Shown here in pieces: positions 53,148 to 63,627 of a stretch of 64,000 bases of DNA (positions within the stretch are counted from its first letter, which is position 1; the number at the start of each line of letters is the position of its first letter). This DNA comes from Myxococcaceae bacterium. Its GTDB lineage: Bacteria; Myxococcota; Myxococcia; Myxococcales; Myxococcaceae. Location of the stretch: the NCBI GenBank assembly GCA_016793725.1, contig JAEUJP010000511.1, positions 1 through 64,000 of the forward strand, given 5' to 3'. Below the pieces are notes generated by a model. That model was not told where the DNA came from and did not search any database. It was given only the letters and a program-made list of their open reading frames with translations. A program made the translations under genes and the position numbers.

Positions 53148-54695
53148 ATGGGTCTCATCGTCCTCGTCATTGCTCTCGCCGCTCTCGGCTTCGGGTTCCT
53201 GCAGCACCTCAAGGGGAAGCGCATTCTCGCGGCTCCGTTCAAGAAGACGGGCGACATCGCGCGCGACCCGACGTCATCTGACCCGAAGGGTGCGCTGTCG
53301 ACCGAGGGCAAGGTGAGCCCGCCCGCGCAGGCGCTGCTCGCGCCGTGCTCGAAGACGCCGTGCCTCTACTACGAAGTGAAGATCGAGCGTCTGTACGAGA
53401 AAGAAGAGAAGACCCAAGACGGGTGGAAGACGGTGAAGGGCTCGAGCACGCTCGACACGCTCAAGAACGGGGCGCTGGCGACGCTCGATGACGGCACGGG
53501 CGCGATTCCCGTCGACTTCTCGAAGGGCGGCGACTTCGACAACTTCAAAGACGGCTACAAGAAGGAGCTGAACGGCCGCGGCTGGTCGTCGAACATCCAG
53601 TTCGGGGAGCTTTCGTACGACATCCCCGTCATCTCGTCGTCTGACGGCCACACGATCGGGTTCAAGGCGACCGAGCGCTACGTGCCCGTCGAAGGCAACC
53701 TGTTCGTGCTCGGCAAGATCGAGGGCGGCAAGATCGTGAAGCCGGGCTGGCGCTCGCTGATGGTCTCGAACAAGGGCCGCGACGGCCTGCTCGCCTCGAC
53801 GGCGAAGAAGAAGAAGTTCTCGCTCATCGGTGGCGGTGTCGGCGCGGTGGCGGCGATTCCCCTCATGATCTTCGCGCCGAAGGCCGACCCGGCGGCCGAC
53901 ACCTCGTGCCACAGCACCATCGCGAGCGTGCAGAAGAGCTGCGACGACAACCTGACCAGCAAGTACGGCAACGACTACACGTGGACGGTCGAGAAAGACG
54001 GCAAGTTCGACGTCACCGTGACGCCGCCGTCGGGCAAGGCGTACCCGCTCGACCCGCAGATCATCATCAAGAACGCAGCGGGCGACGTGGTGGCCGATGT
54101 CTCGGAGTACGCGTCGAAGGCGACCGCTTCGGTCGACGTGAAGGCCGGCACGTACACCATCACCGTGAAAGACTCGGGCGGTGACTCGGTGAAGGGCGGC
54201 TTCGACTACAAGCTCGAGATCGCGTCGCTGAACAAGCAGGCCGACGCGAAGGAGCCCGCGGTGGCGAACGCCGAAGGTGGCGAGGCGCCAGCGGCGGCGG
54301 CGAACGACGGCGCGCCCGTGCAGATCGACGCGGCGAAGCTGGCGGCCGAGCTGATGGCTCGCCAGGCGCACTACGACGGCAAGACGCTCGAGGTGAAGGG
54401 CCAGGTCGCCGAGGTCGTGACCGACGTCGACACCACCATCGTGGTCTTCAACACCCCTGAGTCGGTGACGGGCGTCGAGGCCGGCGTGACGGCGACGCTG
54501 CCTGCGAAGGCGAAGGTGAAGAAGGGCCAGTTCATCACCGTGCGCGGCCTCGCGAACGACGACGAGAGCGGCATCATTCTCACGGGCGGCGAGCTGGTGA
54601 CGGGCGGCAAGTCGGTGGCGGCGGCTCCGAAAGCGGGCGCGGCCGGGAAGAAGCCGGCGGGCAAGAAGGTTCAGCCCCGCAACTCGAAAAAGTAG
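53148..54695 (+). CDS. GIDE-domain membrane protein with C-terminal OB-fold
   Basis: 515 residues from ATG 53148, with GGAG upstream and the membrane segment LIVLVIALAALGFGFLQHLK at once; the frame is open further upstream without a start. Residues about 30-210 resemble the GIDE domain of MUL1-like proteins: GKVSPPAQALLAPCSKTPCLYYE, split here by Cys pairs, and GALATLDDGTGAIPVDF. A second membrane segment follows (FSLIGGGVGAVAAIPLMIFA), then a beta domain (WTVEKDGKFDVTVTPPSGK). Last is a tRNA_anti-like OB-fold (HYDGKTLEVKGQVAEVV, KKGQFITVRGLAND). No RING finger is present. Function unknown. Confidence 0.8.
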   Translation: MGLIVLVIALAALGFGFLQHLKGKRILAAPFKKTGDIARDPTSSDPKGALSTEGKVSPPAQALLAPCSKTPCLYYEVKIERLYEKEEKTQDGWKTVKGSSTLDTLKNGALATLDDGTGAIPVDFSKGGDFDNFKDGYKKELNGRGWSSNIQFGELSYDIPVISSSDGHTIGFKATERYVPVEGNLFVLGKIEGGKIVKPGWRSLMVSNKGRDGLLASTAKKKKFSLIGGGVGAVAAIPLMIFAPKADPAADTSCHSTIASVQKSCDDNLTSKYGNDYTWTVEKDGKFDVTVTPPSGKAYPLDPQIIIKNAAGDVVADVSEYASKATASVDVKAGTYTITVKDSGGDSVKGGFDYKLEIASLNKQADAKEPAVANAEGGEAPAAAANDGAPVQIDAAKLAAELMARQAHYDGKTLEVKGQVAEVVTDVDTTIVVFNTPESVTGVEAGVTATLPAKAKVKKGQFITVRGLANDDESGIILTGGELVTGGKSVAAAPKAGAAGKKPAGKKVQPRNSKK

Positions 54696-54780
54696 TCGTG
54701 CGTCACCACTGACTTTCAGCCGACGCAATACAGCTTCTGAAAGGAGCGCGACGCTTGGACCGGGCGCGCGTTCCGCGAGT

Positions 54781-54820
54781 GGGCCCGTGACCGATGAGGT
54801 CGCGGGCCCTTCGTGTTTTA
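54781..54820 (+). terminator. Rho-independent terminator of GIDE gene
   Basis: GGGCCCG (54781-54787) pairs with CGGGCCC (54803-54809). After a 1x1 mismatch, GACC and GGTC extend the stem around a 5-nt GATGA loop. TTCGTGTTTTA follows at 54810-54820. Position and form fit termination 85 bp after the GIDE gene. Confidence 0.65.
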
Positions 54821-54832
54821 AGGGCCGGGAGC

Positions 54833-56038
54833 GTGAGGCGGAACAGAATCAAAGCCGCAGCCATGGCCGTGCTGCTCGCGGTGGGCGGCGCCTACGCGCT
54901 CTCGAGCTGGGACTGGTGCGGCCACCCCGAAGCCAGCGCGCCGAAGCTCGTCTCGCGGCTGCAGGCGAGCGGGCCGCTGTCGGCGGGCGCGGCGGCGGTC
55001 GAGGTGAAGGTGCCCTACCCCATCGTGACCGCCGGCTACGGCCCGCCGCTGCGGCAGACGGTGTCGAGCGGTGCGCCGATCATGGCTCGAGCGGTAGTGC
55101 TGCGCTCGGGTGACGTCACGTTCGGGCTCGTCGCCGTCGATCTCGTGCTGGTGCCCGACGACGTTGCGGCCGAGGTGCGGGCGAAGAGTGGCCTGGGCGA
55201 TACCTGGGTCGCCGCGACGCACACGCACAGCTCGATGGGCGGCTACGACAAGAGGCTCGTCGCGCAGCTCGCGGGCACGGGGCGGTTTCGTGAAGACGCG
55301 CGCAGCGCGGTCGTGGTCGCCGCGGTCGACGCGCTGAAGGCGGCGGCAGGGCAGCTCGTGCCCGTCACCGCGCAGGCGGGTCACGGCACCTGGGCGGGCA
55401 ACGTGCCGCGCACCGGGGCCGAGGCCGACCCGAGCCTCCACGTGCTCGCGCTCGGCGAGGTCGCGCGGCTCGAGCTGCTCGCGGCGCACCCGACCACGGT
55501 GAAGCCACCGGCGACCGCGCTCGACCCCGACTACCCCGGCCGGCTCGCCGGCGACGCGGGCGTCACGCTGGTGCTGCAGACGGCGGGCGCGAACGCGAGC
55601 ACGGCCGAGAACGACCCGGTCGCGGCGGCGGCGTCGGCGTTCGGTGCGATTGCGCTCCACGCGCTCGACGCGCCGGCGCTCTCAGTCACGCGCGTTCAGC
55701 TCACCCCACCCGCCCCCGACGCGTCGCGGCTCGTGCCGCGCCTCTTCTCGATGCCGGGCAAAAACTTTCTCTGCGCGTCGGCGCCCCGAGAGGCCGAGGT
55801 CGGCGTCTTCAGGCTCGGTGACTTCGAGCTCGCCGCGGTGCCGGCCGAGGTGACCTTCGGCGCGGCGCAGGTGCTCGGGGTGACCCCGCTCTCGCTCGCC
55901 AACGGCTACCTCGGGTACGTCGAGCCCGCCGACGTCGTCGAGCGCGGTGAAGGCGAGTCGAAGCGGCAGTACTACGCGGCCGGCCTGCTCGAGGCGTTTC
56001 GCGCGGCCCTCGCGGTGGCCCGTCAGCCCTCGCCGTAG
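54833..56038 (+). CDS. Neutral ceramidase-like membrane-anchored protein
   Basis: 401 residues from GTG 54833; ATG 54794 would lie inside the terminator hairpin. After a short basic N-terminus there is one hydrophobic segment (AAAMAVLLAVGGAYALSSW). The domain resembles the N-terminal part of neutral/alkaline ceramidases: VTAGYGPPLRQTVSSGAPIM, the LVAVDLVLVPDDV block, and the zinc-binding ATHTHSSMGGY. A later part has MPGKNFLCASAPREAEVGVF and LANGYLGYVEP, which match ceramidase-type motifs. It is shorter than full ceramidases (about 650 residues). It may hydrolyse an amide lipid at the membrane. Its end overlaps the LysM gene by 16 bp. Confidence 0.8.
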   Translation: MRRNRIKAAAMAVLLAVGGAYALSSWDWCGHPEASAPKLVSRLQASGPLSAGAAAVEVKVPYPIVTAGYGPPLRQTVSSGAPIMARAVVLRSGDVTFGLVAVDLVLVPDDVAAEVRAKSGLGDTWVAATHTHSSMGGYDKRLVAQLAGTGRFREDARSAVVVAAVDALKAAAGQLVPVTAQAGHGTWAGNVPRTGAEADPSLHVLALGEVARLELLAAHPTTVKPPATALDPDYPGRLAGDAGVTLVLQTAGANASTAENDPVAAAASAFGAIALHALDAPALSVTRVQLTPPAPDASRLVPRLFSMPGKNFLCASAPREAEVGVFRLGDFELAAVPAEVTFGAAQVLGVTPLSLANGYLGYVEPADVVERGEGESKRQYYAAGLLEAFRAALAVARQPSP

Positions 56039-57060
56039 ACCGGCAGCGTGAGCGGCTCGCCCTCGATGATGAGGTTCGGGTCGGTGATGTTCGGGTTCAG
56101 CGCGAGAAGGTCGGCCATCACCTCGTCGGCCGTCGGCGTGCCGCCGTTTTCGGCGCTGAGCCGGGCTGAAATTTCGCCGAGCGTGTCGCCGCCGACGATG
56201 GTGTACGTCGTCGTCTGCGGCGCGTCGGCGGCGCCTGCGCCGTCGGTCTGCGCAGCGGCTTCGGTCTGCGCAGCGGCTTCGGCAGCGGTCGTCTCGTCGG
56301 GCGGCGGCGTCGTGCTGATGCCGCGCGTGCGCACCTCACCGTCGATGAGCTCGAGCTTGCCGGCGAGCGTCGCGATGGCCGCGGGGTCGCCGCCCGACGC
56401 GCGCAGCTCCTCGAGCTCGGCCTTCACCTCGGTCTGCTCGGCGAGCAGCGCGTCGTCGGTCAGGGCGGGCAGCGCGTCACCGAGCTCTTCGAACGTGGTG
56501 TCGGGGTCGTCGACGACGCGCTGGGCCTGCTCGCTGCGCACGGCGTTGAGGCGCTCGACGTGGCCAGCGACTGCGGCGGGGTCGTTCGTGTCGGCGATCG
56601 CGCCGAGCAGGCGCTGCTCTTCGGCGGCGAGCTCGCGGTCAGACAGCTCGGGCAGCTTCGCCTGGTACTCGGCGATGGGCGTCTCGGGGTTCTGCAGGCC
56701 CCGCTTCGCGAGCTCGGCCTTCGCGGCCTCGAGGCGCCACTTCGCTTCGAGGGCCTTCTTCGGGTCGCGGTCGGCCCCGGTGGTGGCCTCGTCGAAGCGC
56801 TCCTGCTGCAGGGCGACCTCGGCCTCGAGCTGTGCGTCGGTCATGTTCGACAGCTGGCGGCCGTAGGCCCAGCGCTCGAGCGCGTTCTGCCGCTGCTGCG
56901 CGCTGCGGTCGACGAGGTCGACGGGCGCGCGCAGCTTCGCCTGCTCGAGCAGGTCGACGGGCCGGCGAACCGGCGGCTCGTGCGGCGGCGGCGCGGGCGG
57001 CCTGTGGGTGAGCGACTCGGGGGTACGAACAGGGAGCTGGTTCTTGGCGATGGCGGTCAT
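56023..57060 (-). CDS. LysM-domain protein with coiled-coil region
   Basis: 345 residues from ATG 57060. The N-terminus is Pro/Arg-rich and disordered without a signal peptide. Residues about 60-230 are charged helices likely to form coiled coils (DAQLEAEVALQQERFDEATT, AKWRLEAAKAELAKRGLQN, EQTEVKAELEELRASGG). A Glu/Ala/Thr-rich linker with an AAAQTE duplication follows. The C-terminal LysM domain (TTYTIVGGDTLGEISARLS, VMADLLALNPNITDPNLIIE, PLTLPVY) binds peptidoglycan or chitin-type glycans. Without a signal it may be exported by another route, or work inside. Function unknown. Confidence 0.87.
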   Translation of the reverse strand: MTAIAKNQLPVRTPESLTHRPPAPPPHEPPVRRPVDLLEQAKLRAPVDLVDRSAQQRQNALERWAYGRQLSNMTDAQLEAEVALQQERFDEATTGADRDPKKALEAKWRLEAAKAELAKRGLQNPETPIAEYQAKLPELSDRELAAEEQRLLGAIADTNDPAAVAGHVERLNAVRSEQAQRVVDDPDTTFEELGDALPALTDDALLAEQTEVKAELEELRASGGDPAAIATLAGKLELIDGEVRTRGISTTPPPDETTAAEAAAQTEAAAQTDGAGAADAPQTTTYTIVGGDTLGEISARLSAENGGTPTADEVMADLLALNPNITDPNLIIEGEPLTLPVYGEG

Positions 57061-57116
57061 GCCCAGAAGGAGCCGACGACCTCGATTTCTCCAACTCCGA
57101 GAGCGGTAAGCGCGGC

Positions 57117-57926
57117 TTACAAAATGAGCCACAACCCGGCACCGGCGGCGGCCGAGGCGGCAGCGATGACGAGCGAGACGAGCGACACGGTGAACGCGCC
57201 GTTCGAGTCGTTCGCCAGGCTCTGCGCACGGGTGCGGCTCAGGCTGCTCGATGAACGGTCGGGCGAGTAGCTGGCGTCGAGCTGGCCCTTGAGCACGGTG
57301 CCGGCGATGACGGCGGCGAGCGCCGTCAGCGCCCCGACGCCGGCGATGGCGAACGTGGCGCCCAGCCCGATCGAGCGTACGGGCAGCGGGCGCTCTTGCG
57401 CCGCGGGCACCACGATGAGGGGCGGCGGCGGCGGCGCAGAAGCGGGGTTGGGCGCGCGGGCCGGCTCGGGCGTGACGACGGTGAAGGTGCCCTTCAGCTC
57501 GCGGGCGAAGGTGCGCGTCTCGGCGGCGAGCACGGCGCCGAGCTTCGGCAGCTTCACCAGCGTGGCGCGCTCGGCGATCGGCGTGGGCAGCTCGGGCACG
57601 ATCGCCGAGAGGCGCAGCACGTACTGGTCGACGACGCGGCCGACGTCGACGGCGACGAGCACGTCGACGTTGAGCAGGTGCAAGAGGCCGATGAGACACA
57701 CGCGGTCGTTGCCGCAGCTCTCGGAGCTCTCGACGCCGCTCGCGGCCATGCGCTTCTTCGCCTCGGCGGCGCCGACGACGTTGTTCACCTGCTCGGCGGC
57801 GAGCGCGTCTTCGAGCGCGGCGGTGACCTTCGCGACGACCGGCGCGCCGACGTCGACGCGGCGCGACACCACGATGGCGACGGTGGGGTCGGCGGCGAGC
57901 AGCGTCGAGACGACGTGGGCGAACAC
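57117..57926 (-). CDS. Cx5C-family membrane protein paired with zinc-finger kinase
   Basis: 269 residues from GTG 57926, 13 bp after the kinase stop. An N-terminal hydrophobic segment is present (AHVVSTLLAA). Cys71 and Cys77 sit in SCGNDRVCLIGLLHLLNVDV. The middle is a domain of about 150 residues with LRLSAIVPELPTPIAERATL. Two C-terminal hydrophobic segments lie at about residues 187-212 and 246-269. Arrangement and Cys positions match the proteins at 1474-2307 and 6370-7122, each directly downstream of a kinase gene. This third pair strengthens the view that kinase and Cx5C protein work together (inference). Confidence 0.82.
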   Translation of the reverse strand: MFAHVVSTLLAADPTVAIVVSRRVDVGAPVVAKVTAALEDALAAEQVNNVVGAAEAKKRMAASGVESSESCGNDRVCLIGLLHLLNVDVLVAVDVGRVVDQYVLRLSAIVPELPTPIAERATLVKLPKLGAVLAAETRTFARELKGTFTVVTPEPARAPNPASAPPPPPLIVVPAAQERPLPVRSIGLGATFAIAGVGALTALAAVIAGTVLKGQLDASYSPDRSSSSLSRTRAQSLANDSNGAFTVSLVSLVIAAASAAAGAGLWLIL

Positions 57927-57939
57927 GGCGGCGAACAGG

Positions 57940-59448
<1,509 letters not shown>

Positions 59449-59475
59449 GGCGACCTCACGTATCTTAAGAGGCCG

Positions 59476-60240
59476 ATGGCCCGACCGAACAAGGAGACCC
59501 TCGCGGCGCTCGAGAGAGCGCGCGCCGCCTGGCCGGGTCTGGCCCTCGACGAGAGCGAGTTCCTCGCGTGGCTCGAGCTGCGCACGGCGGGCGCGAAAGA
59601 GATCAACGTCGAAGACCTGTGGCTGGTGCGGGCGTGCGAGCTGAACCTGCCCAAGGCGCTGTCGCTGTTCGAGCGGCAGGCGTTGAAGCCGGCGCTCGCG
59701 GGGCTGCCCGAGCGCATTCGGGCCGACGTGGGGCAGCGGGTGTTGCAGCGGCTGTTCACGGGGGCTGACCCGAAGATTCGGCAGTACCGGGGGCGAGGCC
59801 GGTTGGCGCGGTGGCTCCACGTGGTGGCGCTCAGAGAGAGCCGCACCGAGCGGCAGCAGGCCGAGCGCGAGACGGTGCCCGATGATCTGTCGCGGCTGGC
59901 CGGGGCGATCTCGGCGAGCGGTACGTCGGGGCTCGAGCGAGCGCTGCACAAGCAGGCGCAGGGCGTGCTCGCACGCGCGCTCGAAGCGCTGGGCCCAGAC
60001 GAGCGCAGCCTGCTCGCTCGGCACTTTCTCGGCGGTGAAACGCACCAGGCACTCGCGAACGAGCTCGGCATCCCACGGAGCACCGTCGCGTACCGGCTGA
60101 CACGGCTGACGCAGCGAGTGCTCGAGTCGACGCGCAGCGGGCTGCGCGAGCTGGGGCTCACCCCATCGCAGCTCGAGTCGCTGCTCGGCGCGATGCGCAG
60201 CCAGGTCGAGCTCACGTTTTCGATTCTTCGAGGCTCGTGA
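59476..60240 (+). CDS. Myxobacterial-type sigma-70 family factor
   Basis: 254 residues from ATG 59476. Domain 2 is divergent but shows WLVRACELNLPKALSLFERQ, PERIRADVGQRVLQRLFTG and RGRGRLARWLHVVALRESRT. Domain 4 is clear: LGPDERSLLARHFLGGETHQ with the helix-turn-helix ALANELGIPRSTVAYRLTRL. It resembles the Sig-70_gmx1 group found in myxobacteria, often beside kinases. The zinc-finger kinase encoded divergently is the likely regulator. Its stop overlaps the start of a Gly-rich lipoprotein gene, which could be its target or part of the same operon. Confidence 0.85.
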   Translation: MARPNKETLAALERARAAWPGLALDESEFLAWLELRTAGAKEINVEDLWLVRACELNLPKALSLFERQALKPALAGLPERIRADVGQRVLQRLFTGADPKIRQYRGRGRLARWLHVVALRESRTERQQAERETVPDDLSRLAGAISASGTSGLERALHKQAQGVLARALEALGPDERSLLARHFLGGETHQALANELGIPRSTVAYRLTRLTQRVLESTRSGLRELGLTPSQLESLLGAMRSQVELTFSILRGS

Positions 60241-61994
60241 GGCGCGGGGCGCGGCTGGCATGGGTGCTCGTGTTCGTCGGCTGCGAGTGCGCGCAGGTCG
60301 AGCCTTTGGCCCGGTACGCGTGTGATGAGAACGGTCAGTGTCTGAGTGGTGAGCGCTGTGTCGGGGGCTTCTGCGAGCGGGTCGATGGGGGAGCGGCGGG
60401 CGGCAGCGGAGGCGGTGGCGACACGGCAGGCGGGGGTCGTGCGGGCGGCGGCGTCGCGGGCGGCGGGAGCGCAGGCGGGGCGCCGTTCGATGCCGGCTGC
60501 GCGGGTCGCCCCGACCCCGTCGACGCGCTGGGGCTCGACGAAAACTGTGACGGCGTCGACGGCGTCGCGGCCGAGGCGGTGTTCATCGACCCGCTTCACG
60601 GCACCGTCAACGGCGAAGGCACTCGCGCGTACCCGGTGAGCTCGTTCAGCAGCGGGCTCGTGAAGATCGGGCCCGCGGGCAAGGTGCGGTTCTTCGTGGC
60701 CGAGGGCACGCTGACCGAGACCGAGACGGTGAGGCTCGGCGCGTACTCGGTGCACGGCGGCTACTCGCGCACCGAAGATGGCGGCTGGGTACGCAGTCGG
60801 CTGCGCCTGTCGGGGTGCGGCGACGGCGGGCGGCCGATTCTGTACGGCGCACCGGTCGCGATGAGATGTGACCCAGGCGATGCATCGGTGACGATCGAGT
60901 CGCTGTGCATCGTCGCCGCTGACGCCGACGCCGGGGCGTCGATCGGCCTCGCGATCGTCGGAGGCGGTGATCGCACGGTGCTCGGCGAGCTCGACGTGAC
61001 GGCGGGCGTGGGCGCCGACGGGCCCGACGGAGCCGACGGTGATGCAGGGGCCGACGGCGAACCGGGCGAGCCGGGCCAGCGCGGCGGGCCCTCGGTCGAT
61101 CGGGTGGCCGGCGGCGACGGGGGTCGCGCGACCTGCGGCCTGAGCAACGGCGGCAACGGAGGAGCAGGCCGTGACAGCGCGAGCGGTCTTCCGGGCCAGA
61201 GCGCCGAGGGCGCCCGCGGGGGCGTCGAAGGAGCGCTCGTTACGGGGTCGTGTACGAGCTCGTGCACGTGCGGCACGGTCACTCGCGCCGGGGGCGACGG
61301 CGCCCCCGGGGATGCCGGTGTCGACGGCGATGCCGGCCGGGCAGGCCACGGCATCGGGGCGGTCACCGCGGCGCTGCTGTGGCAGCCGGTGAGCGGAACA
61401 CCTGGCACAGCCGGCACGCGCGGCAGGCCCGGAGCTGGCGGGGGCGGAGCGGGTTGGTACCGGCTCGACAGCACCGGCGTGACGGGGGCATCTGGCGGCG
61501 GCGGTGGAGCGCCGGGGTGCCCCGGGGCGGGTGGCGGTGCCGGCATGAGCGGAGGCGCATCGATCGGGCTGCTGTTGCTCAACGCGAAGCCGACGCTCGT
61601 TGGCGACGTGAGCTTGACCGCACGCAACGGAGGCAACGGGGGCAGCGCCGGGGTGGGCGGCCGCGGCGGCGAAGGCGGCATGGGCGGTGACGGGGGGCCG
61701 GGGTTCGAGATGTGGTGCAACGGCGGCGACATCGCGCTCGATGGCGGTGCTGCGTTGGGCCAGCAGCCCCTGCCCGGGCCGCTCGGCACGCGCGGCGGCG
61801 CCGGCGGTCAGGGAGGCCGAGGCGGCAATGGCGGCAACGCCGGCAGCGGCGCGGGCGGCCCCTCGGTGGCGATCTTCTGCGCCGATGGCGGCTACACCGG
61901 CATTCCCACCCGGCGCGACGTGGGCAGCGGCGGCATGGGCGCGATGGGAGCCGACGGCGGCCTCGTCGCGCAGCAGTACGCCTGCACGATGTGA
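60237..61994 (+). CDS. Gly-rich lipoprotein with collagen-like segments
   Basis: 585 residues, GTG start overlapping the sigma factor stop (GTGA). A lipoprotein signal (RLAWVLVFVGCECAQ) precedes a Cys module (CDENGQCLSGERCVGGFCER) and a GGGxAGGG linker. A parallel-beta type domain follows (HGTVNGEGTRAYPVSSFSSG, VRFFVAEGTLTETETVRLGA, SVHGGYSRTEDGGW). The last 250 residues are Gly/Ala/Asp-rich with collagen-like GxxGxxGxx runs (GADGPDGADGDAGADGEPGE, GEPGQRGG). Scattered Cys occur (CTSSCTCG). It is probably a surface-exposed protein in the DUF1565/right-handed helix style. Confidence 0.82.
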   Translation: MRRGARLAWVLVFVGCECAQVEPLARYACDENGQCLSGERCVGGFCERVDGGAAGGSGGGGDTAGGGRAGGGVAGGGSAGGAPFDAGCAGRPDPVDALGLDENCDGVDGVAAEAVFIDPLHGTVNGEGTRAYPVSSFSSGLVKIGPAGKVRFFVAEGTLTETETVRLGAYSVHGGYSRTEDGGWVRSRLRLSGCGDGGRPILYGAPVAMRCDPGDASVTIESLCIVAADADAGASIGLAIVGGGDRTVLGELDVTAGVGADGPDGADGDAGADGEPGEPGQRGGPSVDRVAGGDGGRATCGLSNGGNGGAGRDSASGLPGQSAEGARGGVEGALVTGSCTSSCTCGTVTRAGGDGAPGDAGVDGDAGRAGHGIGAVTAALLWQPVSGTPGTAGTRGRPGAGGGGAGWYRLDSTGVTGASGGGGGAPGCPGAGGGAGMSGGASIGLLLLNAKPTLVGDVSLTARNGGNGGSAGVGGRGGEGGMGGDGGPGFEMWCNGGDIALDGGAALGQQPLPGPLGTRGGAGGQGGRGGNGGNAGSGAGGPSVAIFCADGGYTGIPTRRDVGSGGMGAMGADGGLVAQQYACTM

Positions 61995-62100
61995 AGGCGC
62001 GTTGTCGGCTGCACGCACGGGCGCCAGGAGCCGCCTCGCGCGCCGGGTTCCAATGCGCGGCCTTGTCGTGTCTCATTACACGTTAAGGTCGAGACGAACC

Positions 62101-63585
62101 GTGGCGGCGACGGAGAACGAGCTGTGGGAGAAGACGGTGCTCCGCGACATCGCGGTGGGCCGCACGGTGGGCGAGTACGTGATTCGCCGGCGCATCGGCG
62201 AGGGCGGCATGGGCATCGTGTACGAGGCCGAGCACCCGCAGATCGGGCGGCGCGTCGCGATCAAGGTGTTGAGGCCCGACCTCACGGTCACGAGAGACCT
62301 GCTCAGCGAGGCGCGCGCCGTCAGCCTGATTCGGCACCGCCACATCATCGATGTGTTCGGCTTCGGCGAGCTCGAGGGGCTCGGGCAGTACCTGGTGATG
62401 GACTACCTCGAGGGCGTGCCGCTCGACGAAGAGCTGCGCGCGCGAGCGCCCCTGCCGACCGCAGAGGTGCTCACGGTGCTCGACGACACGCTCGCCGCGC
62501 TGGCCGCCGCGCACGCGAAGGGCGTGATTCACCGCGACCTGAAGCCCGGCAACCTCTTCATCGTGCGCGAGTCGGGAGGTACGCGGTACGTGAAGGTGCT
62601 CGACTTCGGGCTCGCGAAGCCGCCAGCGGCGATGGTGCCCCCCGAGCGGCGAACGCGCGAGGGTGTCGCCATGGGCACCCCCGAGTACATGTCGCCCGAG
62701 CAGGCGCAGGCGCTCGCCGTCGACGGCCGCACCGATCTCTATGCGGTCGGCGTCATCGCGTTCGAGATGTTGACCGGGCGCGTGCCCTTCGAGGGCGACT
62801 CGGCGCTCGCGGTGGCGATGAAGCAGGTGGCCGAGGCACCGCCGACGCCGCGCGCGCTGCAGCCGTCGATACCGCTCGTGCTCGAAGAGCTGGTGCTGCA
62901 GCTGCTCGAAAAAGACCCGAACCGCCGGCCGGCGAGCGCCGAGGCCGTGCGCGGTGAGCTGAAGCGCATTCGCCGCGAGCTGGCCGCCGAGACGACGTCG
63001 GTCGGTGGGCCGCGGCCTCCAGATGATCTGCAGGCGGGCCCGACCGAGCAGAGCCCCGCGCTTCGCGCGCCCGACACGCAGCCGGCCTCGGTGCCGGTGA
63101 TGCCGAACGCGAAGAGCCCGCTGCCGATTCTGCTCGGCGCTGCCGCGTTCGTCGTGCTGGGCGCCGGGTTGTTCGTGGCGTCACGGCCGCCAACCCAGGG
63201 CGTCGAGCCGCCACCGCCGCCACCGCCGCGGGCCGCGCCGGTCGTGGTGGCGGCTCGTCTGCCCACACCTGCTCCCGAGCCGGTCGAGACGCCGGTCGTC
63301 GCGCCCGAGCCGGAGCCCGCGCCCGAGCCGTCGAAGCCGAAGCCGGCGCCGGCGCGCAAGGCGCTGATTCAGTTCGTCACGCGCGGGTGTACGACAGAGA
63401 TCATGGCGAACGGCAGCGTGCTCGGCCGAACGCCGCACGGCCCCTTCTCGCTGCCGGCCGGCGACTACACGTTCAAGCTCAGCAACCCCCAATGCGACCC
63501 GCCGTCTCATCAGCAGCGCCTGCAGCTCGCCCCGGGTGCGTCGCGCACGATCGACGTGTCGTTCAAGGCCGTTACCAATCGGTAA
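62101..63585 (+). CDS. Ser/Thr kinase with extracytoplasmic PEGA-like domain
   Basis: 494 residues from GTG 62101, chosen since the frame upstream is non-coding shadow of the previous gene. Kinase motifs are GEGGMGIVYEAE, VAIKVLRPDL, HRDLKPGNLFIV, DFGLAKPPA and [13 protein letters not shown] Pro-rich linker and one membrane segment (LPILLGAAAFVVLGAGLFVA) follow. The outer region has a long Pro/Glu/Ala stretch, then a PEGA-like domain of about 70 residues (GCTTEIMANGSVLGRTPHGP, LPAGDYTFKLSNPQC). PEGA domains often bind cell wall or surface polymers. It is followed 42 bp later by a TPR-like gene. Confidence 0.93.
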   Translation: MAATENELWEKTVLRDIAVGRTVGEYVIRRRIGEGGMGIVYEAEHPQIGRRVAIKVLRPDLTVTRDLLSEARAVSLIRHRHIIDVFGFGELEGLGQYLVMDYLEGVPLDEELRARAPLPTAEVLTVLDDTLAALAAAHAKGVIHRDLKPGNLFIVRESGGTRYVKVLDFGLAKPPAAMVPPERRTREGVAMGTPEYMSPEQAQALAVDGRTDLYAVGVIAFEMLTGRVPFEGDSALAVAMKQVAEAPPTPRALQPSIPLVLEELVLQLLEKDPNRRPASAEAVRGELKRIRRELAAETTSVGGPRPPDDLQAGPTEQSPALRAPDTQPASVPVMPNAKSPLPILLGAAAFVVLGAGLFVASRPPTQGVEPPPPPPPRAAPVVVAARLPTPAPEPVETPVVAPEPEPAPEPSKPKPAPARKALIQFVTRGCTTEIMANGSVLGRTPHGPFSLPAGDYTFKLSNPQCDPPSHQQRLQLAPGASRTIDVSFKAVTNR

Positions 63586-63627
63586 TGAGACGAGCGACCC
63601 GATGCAGTCGCAGTAGGCTGCGCGCGC

